From contig CANREI010000004.1 in NCBI GenBank assembly GCA_947629595.1, positions 1 through 33,272 of the forward strand: DNA of 33,272 bases. Direction: 5' to 3'. Source of the stretch: an uncultured Alphaproteobacteria bacterium. GTDB taxonomy: Bacteria > Pseudomonadota > Alphaproteobacteria > CAAHEQ01 > UBA3637. The translations under genes were made by a program, and so were the position numbers. This document shows, piece after piece, positions 9,315 to 17,648 of the stretch (positions are counted from its first letter, which is position 1; the number at the start of each line of letters is the position of its first letter). The notes under the pieces are model-generated. The model saw nothing but the letters and a program-made list of their open reading frames with translations. It ran no database searches and was not told the DNA's origin.

Positions 9315-9343
9315 AAAATAGCAGATTACACAATTAAAATCAA
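9315..9343 (-). promoter_or_regulatory. Promoter of the repeat protein / CHR transporter unit
   Basis: Minus-strand TTGATT (9343-9338), 17-nt spacer, TATTTT (9320-9315) with a TG one base upstream of the -10 (extended -10). It lies 28 nt before the chosen start codon and supports the start at 9287. Confidence 0.6.
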
Positions 9344-9390
9344 TCTTTTTTATGTTATTTTTAAATATTTTCTTATTTGATAAATCTTCC

Positions 9391-9419
9391 TTGACAGAAA
9401 ACAAGGCTTTTGATATTTT
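9391..9419 (+). promoter_or_regulatory. Promoter of the methyltransferase gene
   Basis: TTGACA (9391-9396), 17-nt spacer, TATTTT (9414-9419) preceded by TGA (extended -10). The predicted transcript starts ~17 nt before the ATG at 9442, with 'AGAAGGAA' as ribosome binding site. Confidence 0.7.
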
Positions 9420-9441
9420 AAAAACAAGAAGGAATTTTTGA

Positions 9442-10002
9442 ATGGAATATTTTGTTTTTTTGATTCTTTTAATCGGATACGCGGCTCTTTTTTATGTTAT
9501 TTATTCCGTTTATTCGCTTTTGAAAGGGCGATTCGGCGTTTTTGCGCCTTATGTGCCGAGTGTGGGAAAATCAAAAAAGAATATGCTTGATTTGGCACGC
9601 GCGGAACTTCTTCAAGCCGAAAAACAAATGACGGTTATCGATTTGGGCAGCGGCAGCGGCTCATTATTGCTGCCTTTGGCAAAAGAATTTCCCGATCATC
9701 GTTTCATCGGCATTGAATATGATTGGATTTTAATTCTGGTTTCTTTGTTTCGATCGCGCAAACTCAAAAACATCGAGTGGCATAAGCAAAATTTTATGAA
9801 TTATTCCTGCGAAAAAGCCGATATTGTTTTTTGTTATTTGTTAAAGACAATGCAGGAACGCGTGGGGCTGAAACTGGCCCGTGAAATCAGCGATTCCTGC
9901 GTTGTCATTACGGAACTTTATCCCGTCAATCATTTGCGTCTTGTCAAAGCCGTCAAACCGGCATTCAACTTGGGTATTCCGGTTTATAAAATGCGCAAAT
10001 AA
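9442..10002 (+). CDS. Membrane-anchored class I SAM-dependent methyltransferase (FAM173-like)
   Basis: The 186-residue protein starts with one hydrophobic helix (~3-27), then 'YVPSVGKSKKNMLDLA', and the SAM-binding motif I 'VIDLGSGSGSLLLPLA' (~66-81) with the acidic motif II residue in 'IGIEYDW'. Layout (N-terminal anchor, 'PxVPS', 'DLGSGxG') resembles the FAM173/ATP-synthase-c-lysine methyltransferase family, whose bacterial members are uncharacterised. The substrate here is therefore unknown; a lysine of a membrane protein is a guess from the family. It is a single gene with its own promoter, convergent with the CsoR-like gene 4 nt away. Confidence 0.7.
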   Translation: MEYFVFLILLIGYAALFYVIYSVYSLLKGRFGVFAPYVPSVGKSKKNMLDLARAELLQAEKQMTVIDLGSGSGSLLLPLAKEFPDHRFIGIEYDWILILVSLFRSRKLKNIEWHKQNFMNYSCEKADIVFCYLLKTMQERVGLKLAREISDSCVVITELYPVNHLRLVKAVKPAFNLGIPVYKMRK

Positions 10003-10006
10003 GGTG

Positions 10007-10294
10007 TTAATTTTCAAACCGTGAAAATAATTCGCACACTTCTTTCAAAGCTTTTTCGCGCTCTTTTTCATTGTCAAACGAACGGCAGACATATTCTTTT
10101 AAATACATATTCAACAAATTACTTTCAACGGCTTTAACGGCACCGCGTACGGAACGTAATTGCGTTAAAACATCAGAACGGTTTCGCCCCGCCTCCAACA
10201 TTCTTTTAACGCCTTCGATTTGCCCGATAATCCGATTTAATTTCGGCAATTGCGACATCGGATTTATCTCTTTTTGTTTCGACAGTATTTTCAT
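10007..10294 (-). CDS. CsoR/RcnR-family (DUF156) transcriptional regulator, atypical ligands
   Basis: A 95-residue all-helical protein with the family core 'KLNRIIGQIEGVKRMLEAGR' and 'DVLTQLRSVRGAVKAVESNLL'. I choose the ATG at 10294 because 'CAAAAGGAAT' sits 8 nt upstream; the ORF-track start at 10327 has no ribosome binding site, and 10258 is a further option. Family members repress efflux genes and release DNA on binding Cu(I), Ni(II) or formaldehyde. Here the first CsoR Cys is Ser ('RSDVL') and the His/Cys pair is 'MYLKEY', so the standard copper site is absent; a Cys follows in 'YVCRSF'. The inducer cannot be predicted. No metal efflux gene is adjacent. Confidence 0.8.
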   Translation of the reverse strand: MKILSKQKEINPMSQLPKLNRIIGQIEGVKRMLEAGRNRSDVLTQLRSVRGAVKAVESNLLNMYLKEYVCRSFDNEKEREKALKEVCELFSRFEN

Positions 10295-10476
10295 TGTATT
10301 ATTCCTTTTGTTACCCTTCAATCCCATTGATTGAACAACTTTATCATAAAAAAAGAAAATATTTTTGTCAATAAAAAACGATAATATTTTTTTAAAAAAG
10401 AAATAAAATTATTTTAAGTTTTTTATAAAATATTTATTTATCAATATATTATTTAAAAATATAATTTGTTAATAAA

Positions 10477-11430
10477 TTATTGATTAGTTTCATTATTTAT
10501 ATTTGAATCGCTTCGAATATGATTTTTCAGGAAATAAATGCCCAAATAAATCAATGCCAAAAAGAACGGCAGAAAGAAATAAACGGCCCGATAGACGAAC
10601 AAACTGGCCAAAACAGCGCCCTTTTCTGCCATAGCATGCGGAAAAAGCAATAAAAACAATGATGTAAAAACGCCCAATCCGCCCGGTACCTGCGATACCA
10701 GCGCCGTTACTTGTGCAATGGTATAAACAATAAAAACCGGCAAAAAGGGCGTTTCAAGATGATAGCGCAAAACAGAATAAAAAACAACCGATACCAAAAA
10801 GTTATCGGCAAACCCCACCAATAATTGTAATCCCGTTAATCTTTTTGACGGCGCTTTTAAGGTAACGCCGCCAATGCGAACGCTTCGTTTTGACTTGATG
10901 ACCCAAAACCAATAACCCGAAAAAGCACAAACGATGAGAATTGAAACGCCGTAATATGTTTCCAAGTGCGCTTGATCGGTTAACGCGGGCGTGAACGGCG
11001 TTAAAAGCGTGGCAATCACGTAAATCAGACCCATTCCCATAAAAAGCGTTAATGTTTCAAAGGCAATCAGCAGTAAAATTTGCGCGCGCGGAAGCCCGAG
11101 CGGCGTATAAAACAAATATCGAACGGCACCGCCCGAAATAAAGGCATGCCCCACCGTATTACTGACGGCAAAACCGACGGCTGCGGTTTTAAACACCGTT
11201 CGAAACGGCAGTTTATATCGAATGTAATCCAATGCCGACACATCGTAACAAGCCAACACAACAAAATCGGCAACAACGAAAAAACAGGCAATCAATAACA
11301 CCCAAAGCGGCGTTGAACTCATTAACTGCCATACTTTTTCCCATCCCGCTTTTTCCACTTCTTTGATAATCAACCAAAGAGCCAAACCGAAAAAGAAAAA
11401 ACTGATAAATTGAATGATTCGATTGAACAT
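10477..11430 (-). CDS. LPG-synthase-TM / UPF0104 family membrane protein
   Basis: From the ATG at 11430 the protein has 317 residues and about eight hydrophobic helices. It resembles the integral membrane domain shared by MprF N-termini and UPF0104 proteins: 'FISGGAVRYLFYTPLG' and 'SQVPGGLGVFTSLFLLLFP' near the C-terminal half are the recognisable segments. The MprF C-terminal aminoacyl-transferase domain is absent, so lysyl-lipid synthesis is unlikely; lipid translocation or hopanoid/glycolipid transport has been suggested for such stand-alone proteins. The longer ORF start at 11613 would overlap the porin gene and cross a terminator. The ribosome binding site before 11430 is weak. Confidence 0.7.
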   Translation of the reverse strand: MFNRIIQFISFFFFGLALWLIIKEVEKAGWEKVWQLMSSTPLWVLLIACFFVVADFVVLACYDVSALDYIRYKLPFRTVFKTAAVGFAVSNTVGHAFISGGAVRYLFYTPLGLPRAQILLLIAFETLTLFMGMGLIYVIATLLTPFTPALTDQAHLETYYGVSILIVCAFSGYWFWVIKSKRSVRIGGVTLKAPSKRLTGLQLLVGFADNFLVSVVFYSVLRYHLETPFLPVFIVYTIAQVTALVSQVPGGLGVFTSLFLLLFPHAMAEKGAVLASLFVYRAVYFFLPFFLALIYLGIYFLKNHIRSDSNINNETNQ

Positions 11431-11448
11431 TTGAAAAAATCCGATAAA

Positions 11449-11481
11449 AAAACGGCGGATAACGGTTTTATCCGCCGTTTT
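11449..11481 (-). terminator. Intrinsic terminator after the porin gene
   Basis: A perfect 14-bp inverted repeat (AAAACGGCGGATAA / TTATCCGCCGTTTT) with a 5-nt loop and T-run on the minus strand, starting 6 nt after the porin stop codon. It lies only 18 nt before the start codon of the UPF0104 gene. Confidence 0.85.
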
Positions 11482-11486
11482 ATTTT

Positions 11487-13475
11487 TTAGAACATCATTG
11501 TTGCGCGAATGGAAGCAACCGTTGCCGTATTCGATTTTTGATTCAAGCCGGGATTGATGTAAAACTGCACATCCGGCGTGATGGTCATAAACGAGCTGAT
11601 GCCCCACGCCCAATAAGCTTCCAACATATTTTCAACCGAGCGCGACCCTTCTCCGTTTACGCCTTTATCCAGCTTATTCACGGCACCCGCAAAGCCGATT
11701 TGATCCAAGGCGTTTCGATTGAGCGGATTATTATAAACGCCGCCCAACACATATGACTGACGAATACCGTTTACGCCTTTATTCACACCGTTGGCACGCA
11801 TAAACAAAGCTAATTTTTGCCCCATATTTTGTTGGGCATTCACGCTCCACCCTTGTGTTTTTTCCGGCTGTGCCTCAACGGACGGCTGATGATAGAGCAG
11901 CACGCTCAAAGTTGCCTGTCCCAATTTATTTTTCGGGTTAATCGTTCCGCTGACAAATGACGTAAACTTTTTGCCCCAATGATTTGTGGAAATATTGTTG
12001 CCGTCAATGTTTTGCGCATCTTGTCCGCCGGCAGATATACTCCAAAACGGATCAGGCGATACGGTTAAATAACCGCCTAAACTTGCCGACGGATAGGTAC
12101 TTGTTGCGTTTTGCGAAAACGATTCGTTGACAAAGTTAATTTGTTGGTTCGAATCGTAAGTCGTTCCGTCAAAATTATACATCGGAAACTGTCCGAGCGT
12201 TACGCTGAGCCAATTTAATTTGCCGGGCATTTGATGCGTATAACTTAATTCATAGAAATAGTTTGCTTTTGTCGTATAATCGTTTAAAGGCGTTACCACT
12301 CCGATATTACTGCCGAGTTCGGCACCGTTACCGTTCCAATAGCGCACCATTTCATACGCCAGGTTGGCCGAACCGCTGCCCCATGTATCCGACTGAAACA
12401 TATCCCATGTGGCGGCACCGTAATATTGCGTTTGCCACGGGGTAATATGCCCCGACGGCGCCCCGCGTTGCCCCATCAAAGAAACATCTAACGTATAAGA
12501 CAAACCCGTTTCTTTCAACAACTCGTTTTTTGCTTGCGCATAAGCGTTGGCCCAGCTGTTCACATCTTTATCGGCCCGACTTAAAAAAGAAGGGCTTGTT
12601 GCCTTTCTGCCGCGTGCCGTTTTCCCGTGTACAATCGGCACCGGATGCGTTGTTTCATCAGCGTTTAATACCGGAACATCGCCGGCGGATTTTCCGTTCG
12701 GGCACGTTTTTTCTGCCATGGCCTTCTTATTCATTCCATCACCGCCGTTTCTGCCTTGAATGTTATTTTGAAGCGACATCGGCTTACCGGCATCTTTCAC
12801 AACAGGTTTTACAGGTTGTTTTTGCGCAGGTATTTTAGCGGAAGGCTCCTTTACACCGTACGTTTTTTGCAGGGCCTCCTGATGCAGGCGTGATGCCTTT
12901 TCTTCATTTGTTTCCGTTATATTTTGCCACTTTTCTTTGGTCCCTTCTTTCACGTCTTGCCATGTTTCTTTGGTTCCCTCTTTCACATCTTCCCATTTTT
13001 CGGCGGTAGCGTCTTTCACATCACTCCACTTTTCGGCCGTTGCATCTTTTATGTCACTCCACTTTTCGGCGGTAGCGTCTTTCACGTCACTCCACTTTTC
13101 GGCGGTAGCGTCTTTCACGTCACTCCACTTTTCGGCGGTAGCATCTTTTGTTTTTTGCCACGTATCGGAAGCGCTTTCGGAAAGTGATTTTTGCTTTTGA
13201 ATATTTAATTGTTCCCTTTTCACGGCGCGATCCCGCACCAATTGTTTTTGCGTGCGGTTCAGTTTTTCGGCTTTGGGACTTTTTTGAACAGCTGCCTCAA
13301 TTTGTGCCTTATTTTGTTCCGTTTGAACGGGATGCATCGGCGCTGCCCGACTACCGGTTAACCGATACGGCGGTGTACCGTTTGCATCAGTCGGTTGCAT
13401 TTGTGCCGTTGCTTCCTGCGCCCAACATAAAAAACTTAAAATACCCGTTAAAAAATAAAAGTGTGCTTTTTGCAT
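11487..13475 (-). CDS. OprB-like outer-membrane porin with N-terminal 11-residue helical repeats
   Basis: The 662-residue precursor has a signal peptide (~1-24, ending 'EATA-Q'), a charged helical region, seven tandem 11-residue repeats ('KDATAEKWSDV', residues ~108-184), a Lys/Pro linker, and a C-terminal beta-barrel (~310-662) ending in Phe ('ATMMF'), as barrel proteins do for BAM recognition. Barrel segments such as 'WDMFQSDTWGSGSANLAYEM', 'AGGQDAQNIDGN' and 'EAYWAWGISSFMTITPDVQFYINPG' resemble the carbohydrate-selective porin OprB family, where the last strands carry 'TPxxQYIxxP'. The N-terminal repeats could span the periplasm or touch peptidoglycan; that is inference. 'GGGGGAATTTTATT' precedes the ATG. 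A terminator follows. Confidence 0.7.
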   Translation of the reverse strand: MQKAHFYFLTGILSFLCWAQEATAQMQPTDANGTPPYRLTGSRAAPMHPVQTEQNKAQIEAAVQKSPKAEKLNRTQKQLVRDRAVKREQLNIQKQKSLSESASDTWQKTKDATAEKWSDVKDATAEKWSDVKDATAEKWSDIKDATAEKWSDVKDATAEKWEDVKEGTKETWQDVKEGTKEKWQNITETNEEKASRLHQEALQKTYGVKEPSAKIPAQKQPVKPVVKDAGKPMSLQNNIQGRNGGDGMNKKAMAEKTCPNGKSAGDVPVLNADETTHPVPIVHGKTARGRKATSPSFLSRADKDVNSWANAYAQAKNELLKETGLSYTLDVSLMGQRGAPSGHITPWQTQYYGAATWDMFQSDTWGSGSANLAYEMVRYWNGNGAELGSNIGVVTPLNDYTTKANYFYELSYTHQMPGKLNWLSVTLGQFPMYNFDGTTYDSNQQINFVNESFSQNATSTYPSASLGGYLTVSPDPFWSISAGGQDAQNIDGNNISTNHWGKKFTSFVSGTINPKNKLGQATLSVLLYHQPSVEAQPEKTQGWSVNAQQNMGQKLALFMRANGVNKGVNGIRQSYVLGGVYNNPLNRNALDQIGFAGAVNKLDKGVNGEGSRSVENMLEAYWAWGISSFMTITPDVQFYINPGLNQKSNTATVASIRATMMF
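12925..13155 (-). repeat. Seven tandem 33-bp coding repeats in the porin gene
   Basis: Seven 33-bp units encode the 11-residue motif KDATAEKWSDV. The units at 13057-13089 and 13090-13122 are identical and neighbours differ at only a few bases, so the array is prone to copy-number change. An 11-residue period with A/E/K/W suits a right-handed coiled coil or LEA-like helix. Confidence 0.9.
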
Positions 13476-13611
13476 AATAAAATTCCCCCATCATAAAAAT
13501 TGAAGTGATAAAAAAAACATCAAACAATTGACTAGGTCTTTTCCTGCGACAAATGCAACAAAATAAAGTCGAAAGAATATAAATTTTTCCGCTTAAATGA
13601 AATTTATTCGA

Positions 13612-15843
13612 TTAAGAATCCGATGACTGATCCGGTAAAACGGTTATAATATGCAAATCGGATATGCGCGCCATTTCGTCGTCTTTTCGGACAATATAAG
13701 GCGGAATGGGCGGGGCCGGCTTTAATTCCGATCGCTTTTTATATTCCGGCACTTTATCGTAAAGCGGCGTTGTTACTTTGTTAATCGGTCTGTCCAAATG
13801 GCCGGCATATAAAACAAGTTGTTTGTTGGGCGCCATACTTAACAAACCGCTACCGCTTACGACCGAATCGGCTAATGTTTTAATTTTGCGCTTAATCGGG
13901 AAATATAAATCAAAACCCACCTTAACCTGTTTGGGCCCCGGCAGTAAAGGACCCGTCCAATCGAACCAACTCCATGAGCGATCATAAGAACTTCTGTCCA
14001 CTTTGGTATAAGGCGTAATGCCTTTTGTTAACACATTTCTTGTTTCGGGATTATTTTGACGTTTAATAATTTTAGCTGCCACCGAGCTCATAATAATATC
14101 GGCTGTTTCCTGACTGTATTTTGAAGAAATTTGATGCCAATCCTGCACGCAAACCAAAAATTTGTTTTGTTTCACCCGTCCGAAAATAATCCCGTCCGTA
14201 ATGCTTTCCAGCGAAGGCATATGTTGAAATTCATCTAAAATAAAGCCGACGGAACACGGGCCGACTTTGCCCTCCCCGGGGCCGTATAACATTAAATACT
14301 GCGTGGACATGTTAATAAACAAGGTACTTAACAAAACGGAAGACTTTAAATCTTCATACGGTACCGACATATAAATGGTCACCGGTTTATATTGTCCGGT
14401 TTCTTTATCTTTAATGCCGCGCAATTGTTCATAATTGAAATCGTTTAACGACGTGCGACACCGAACGGCGGAATTTTTAAAAATATTCACGCCCGACAAA
14501 GCCATTGACATGACCGAACCGCGTTGCTTATCGGGCAAACTCAATACTTGGTTTAATTCCAAAAGCGTGCGTCTGCCATAACCGTAATAAGCCGTTTCCA
14601 ACACGATTTTTTCAAAAATCATTTGCCACGCATCTAAATCCAAGGCCGCTATATCCTGATTTTTCTGTCGCTCGGCAATTTCCGCATTACACCGAATCTG
14701 GGCGGTATTGATAATATCCAGCAACATGGCAAAACAGGCATCATGTCCGTGCCACTCCGCGGGAATTAAATCCCAGGTGCCGACGGGCAAGTAATTATTC
14801 AAGGTGATTTTATGTTGTTTGGCCTTTTCTTTGGCGGCCAAAACTTCGGGAAAATCCCGCATGGATTCATAATAGGTTATTAAAATATCATAATCTTCAT
14901 CATCCATGGCTTTGTTTTTAATTCGCGACAGGAAATAATCATTTGCCTGCGCCTGATCAACTTTTCCGCATAAATAGCCGGCTAATCCCGTTAAACACCC
15001 CCGTCCCGTTTTAACCCAATACGGATCGGTGCCGGAAGGGCCGTCGGGAATTAAAAAAGAAATCAAATTATCGATATACCCTTCCCGCCCGTCTTGTAAC
15101 GACGGCAAATTGCCGGGACCGATCGGATTCCAAGACGGCCAATAAATGCCTTTTTCTTTATGATCTTTTCCCATCCAGTTCATTTTAAAGACAGGCCCGA
15201 GCGTTGCCCGATAACCGCTTGTTAATTTTGCAATTTCACCTTTCGGATCATGAATAATGAGCGTTGAATCCGTATCCTCCAAAATAGAGGGAATAATCAC
15301 GCCCATCGTTTTTCCCGACCCCGGCGCGCCGATACAAAAAACCGATCGACAATCCGGCATTTTCATTTTTCGATCGGCAAACAAACCCAACAACAAATGC
15401 TTGCCTGCATATAAACCCATTTTTTCAATATCTTTTGCCGAAGCTTCGCGTCCGTCGCCAAATCGTTGCGGAAACAAATAATACGGATTGGCATGACAAA
15501 TCCACAATTCATAAAAGAAAAAAGCCCCCATGGCAATGAGCGGAAAACGCCACGCGGCAAAACTGTACCAGTTAAAATGATGCGGTTCATCAAACCAAAA
15601 CAGCTTAAACCACCGCCAATAATCCGATAAAGGCAAACTGAAATGCCCTTGAAACACTTTGGTGAAATAAGCGGCATAAATTTCAAAAAGATTATTTTCA
15701 AAATGCGAAGAAATAACCTGTGAGAAAGGCAAACAAATTAAGGCGCACACCCAAAACAGAACAAAACCCAATAAAGCGCGCCATGACCACCATTTCAGGC
15801 AGTTTCTGGTTGATATTTTTTCGGGCGCCCATCTGATAACCAT
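13612..15843 (-). CDS. VirD4/TraG-family type IV coupling ATPase
   Basis: A 743-residue protein with two N-terminal membrane segments (~22-42 and ~98-115), Walker A 'GAPGSGKT' (~172-179), the nearby 'HDPKGE', Walker B 'FILDEFQHMPS' (~534-544) and 'VQDWHQI'. Family members are inner-membrane hexamers that hand substrates (DNA-protein complexes or effectors) to a type IV secretion channel. No other T4SS or relaxase gene is in the window. It starts 2 nt after the pentapeptide-repeat gene, with its 'AAAGGA' site inside that gene, so the two are co-translated. A large insert (~300-420) between the Walker boxes is typical of the all-alpha domain. Effector export rather than conjugation is possible but not shown. 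Confidence 0.9.
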   Translation of the reverse strand: MVIRWAPEKISTRNCLKWWSWRALLGFVLFWVCALICLPFSQVISSHFENNLFEIYAAYFTKVFQGHFSLPLSDYWRWFKLFWFDEPHHFNWYSFAAWRFPLIAMGAFFFYELWICHANPYYLFPQRFGDGREASAKDIEKMGLYAGKHLLLGLFADRKMKMPDCRSVFCIGAPGSGKTMGVIIPSILEDTDSTLIIHDPKGEIAKLTSGYRATLGPVFKMNWMGKDHKEKGIYWPSWNPIGPGNLPSLQDGREGYIDNLISFLIPDGPSGTDPYWVKTGRGCLTGLAGYLCGKVDQAQANDYFLSRIKNKAMDDEDYDILITYYESMRDFPEVLAAKEKAKQHKITLNNYLPVGTWDLIPAEWHGHDACFAMLLDIINTAQIRCNAEIAERQKNQDIAALDLDAWQMIFEKIVLETAYYGYGRRTLLELNQVLSLPDKQRGSVMSMALSGVNIFKNSAVRCRTSLNDFNYEQLRGIKDKETGQYKPVTIYMSVPYEDLKSSVLLSTLFINMSTQYLMLYGPGEGKVGPCSVGFILDEFQHMPSLESITDGIIFGRVKQNKFLVCVQDWHQISSKYSQETADIIMSSVAAKIIKRQNNPETRNVLTKGITPYTKVDRSSYDRSWSWFDWTGPLLPGPKQVKVGFDLYFPIKRKIKTLADSVVSGSGLLSMAPNKQLVLYAGHLDRPINKVTTPLYDKVPEYKKRSELKPAPPIPPYIVRKDDEMARISDLHIITVLPDQSSDS

Positions 15844-15845
15844 AT

Positions 15846-17555
15846 TTATCCTTTCGTTTTTCCCTTAACCGGACGCATATTCTGCGCTTTGCCGATAACC
15901 CGCATCGGCCCTTTTTCACGCACAATTTGAGATATTTCTTCAATCGTATAACCGGCATTCGTTAAATCGCGGACAGTTTCTTCATCATCCGTCGGCTTAA
16001 CGGGTTTCGCCGGTTTTGCGCGCTGCGACGCTGTTTCTTCATAAGCCGACCGCATTTCTTCTTCCCGTTTTTCAAGTTCTGCCTCTCGTTTTAAACGCTC
16101 TTGTTCGGCATAATAGGCATTTTTTGCCATTTCGGCCGTTACTTTGATTTCGGCTTTCTTTTCCTGCGCTTCGGTATGCGACACAATCATTTGCGGAACA
16201 TTTTCCGAAGAACGATTTAAAGAAATAACCTTTGGCTCCGCCGCTGTCGGCATTTGACGAACGGAAACAGGCATTTCTTTTTTATTGAAATCAGCCGAAT
16301 TGTTTTCAAATGCTTGCCGTTCAAAGAAAGAATGCTTTGCGAAATCAAGCGTTTCTTTTTTATTTGAAAGGCTTGTTTCATTTTTCGGCTTTGTTTGAAG
16401 GATCACTTGTTTCGGCGCTTGCTCAACAGATTGATTGCCTGCTTGACTTTCCGCTTGCGCCCTTGATTGCAAAATCGATAAAGGCGCTTTTTTATCTGAT
16501 ATTTGTTCGCCTGTTTGCTTATCCGGCACAGGTTTTTGTTCTTTGGTTTCAAAATTTTCTTTTAAGGCTTGATTTTCGGTTAAAATTTTGGCTTTTGATG
16601 ATGCTTGTTTTTGTTCAGGTTCTTCTTGTAATTTCTTTTGGCGTTCAGCCTCTTTTTGTGCTTGTTCTTTATGAAATTTTTGAAGCCCCCAAGCGCGGTT
16701 TTCTTCCCGTTCGGGCTCTTTTTTCAACGGACGCCGACTGTTTTTTGTTGGCGCGCCCTTTTTCTTTTTGTTTTTAACTTGTTCCTGTCGATATTTTTCA
16801 AGGGCTTCTTCCCGATCCAGCATGATTTTACGACACAATCTTTCGCGTGTTTTTTCTTTTGTTTTTCTCACATCCAAACAATAACTGTTCCAACCGCTTA
16901 AACTCATCAGCTGCTTCGGATCAATATAGGTGCCGCATAAATTGATACCGTCCAACGCAAAAACGGATAAATCAATATCGGTTAAGTCTACTTTGGAAAA
17001 ATCCAACCGCCGCACATCCAAACAAATCAAATCTTCTTTCGAAAGCGTGCGAATATCAAGCTCTCCGCTTTCAATCAGACGAATGATTTTTTCAAGCTCC
17101 GTTAAATATTTTTCGGCTTCTTCATCAAAAAAGGCTTTTTCCGTTTTGTTATGCTTAAAAAACGTTCGTTTAAAAGTAGCGCCCGAAAAATCACAGCCGC
17201 TCAAATCAGAATCTTCAAAATAAGCCTCATCGAAGCAACAGTTTGAAAAATCGGCATTTTGTGCTTTTGTTTTATAAAAAACGGCGCCTTTAAAGTTACA
17301 CCCGTCAAACAAACCGCCCGATAAATCGGCACCTTTGAGATTCAGCCCCGAAAAATCACATCCCGATAAGGTTTTACCGCTGCGCACCGCTTCAATCAAC
17401 CGAACGGATCGTTCATCGGAACGATAATCCTTGCGCTCGGAGGGCAGAACAAACGCAGATCCCTCTTTTTGCCCTAAGGAAAAATAAATCATATCGGCAT
17501 CGGTTACTTTCACGTCTGCCGTTTTTCTTTCCGGTCGTTTTAATTCTTGTTCCAT
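15846..17555 (-). CDS. Pentapeptide-repeat protein with long charged coiled-coil/disordered region
   Basis: From the ATG at 17555 it has 569 residues. Residues ~60-135 form pentapeptide repeats ('CDFSGLNLKGADLSG', 'ADFSNCCFDEAYFEDSDLSG'), interrupted by a helix ('EEAEKYLTELEKIIRLI') and resumed at ~185-215 ('LDFSKVDLTDIDLS'). From ~240 it is Lys/Glu/Gln-rich, probably disordered or coiled-coil, ending with a short ordered-looking segment 'VRDLTNAGYTIEEISQIV' and a basic tail. No signal peptide or membrane helix. The upstream Met codons (17606, 17573) add an unlikely Phe-rich stretch and lack a ribosome binding site. It is coupled to the VirD4-type ATPase, so it may be an adaptor or substrate of that system; function unknown. 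Confidence 0.75.
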   Translation of the reverse strand: MEQELKRPERKTADVKVTDADMIYFSLGQKEGSAFVLPSERKDYRSDERSVRLIEAVRSGKTLSGCDFSGLNLKGADLSGGLFDGCNFKGAVFYKTKAQNADFSNCCFDEAYFEDSDLSGCDFSGATFKRTFFKHNKTEKAFFDEEAEKYLTELEKIIRLIESGELDIRTLSKEDLICLDVRRLDFSKVDLTDIDLSVFALDGINLCGTYIDPKQLMSLSGWNSYCLDVRKTKEKTRERLCRKIMLDREEALEKYRQEQVKNKKKKGAPTKNSRRPLKKEPEREENRAWGLQKFHKEQAQKEAERQKKLQEEPEQKQASSKAKILTENQALKENFETKEQKPVPDKQTGEQISDKKAPLSILQSRAQAESQAGNQSVEQAPKQVILQTKPKNETSLSNKKETLDFAKHSFFERQAFENNSADFNKKEMPVSVRQMPTAAEPKVISLNRSSENVPQMIVSHTEAQEKKAEIKVTAEMAKNAYYAEQERLKREAELEKREEEMRSAYEETASQRAKPAKPVKPTDDEETVRDLTNAGYTIEEISQIVREKGPMRVIGKAQNMRPVKGKTKG

Positions 17556-17599
17556 GGCTTCATTATAACACATAATCTTAAAAAAGAAACAAAAAAAAG

Positions 17600-17628
17600 A
17601 TGACAACTTAAAATTCTTGTGATATGAT
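17600..17628 (+). promoter_or_regulatory. Promoter of the lspA-pgi-mutL run
   Basis: ATGACA (17600-17605), 17-nt spacer, TATGAT (17623-17628) preceded by TGA (extended -10). lspA starts 20 nt downstream with 'GAAAGGAAAAAG' as ribosome binding site. Confidence 0.65.
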
Positions 17629-17648
17629 GAGCCGTTGAAAGGAAAAAG

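Noticed and set aside
12924-13200. ORFs 12924-13187 and 12937-13200 (+)
   Set aside because: Antisense shadows of the 33-bp porin repeats; their repetitive sequence simply mirrors the real gene.
17562-17567. TATAAT just upstream of the pentapeptide-repeat gene as a leaderless promoter
   Set aside because: The minus-strand -10 is perfect but only 6 nt before the ATG, and the -35 position (GTTTCT) is poor. Not strong enough to annotate.
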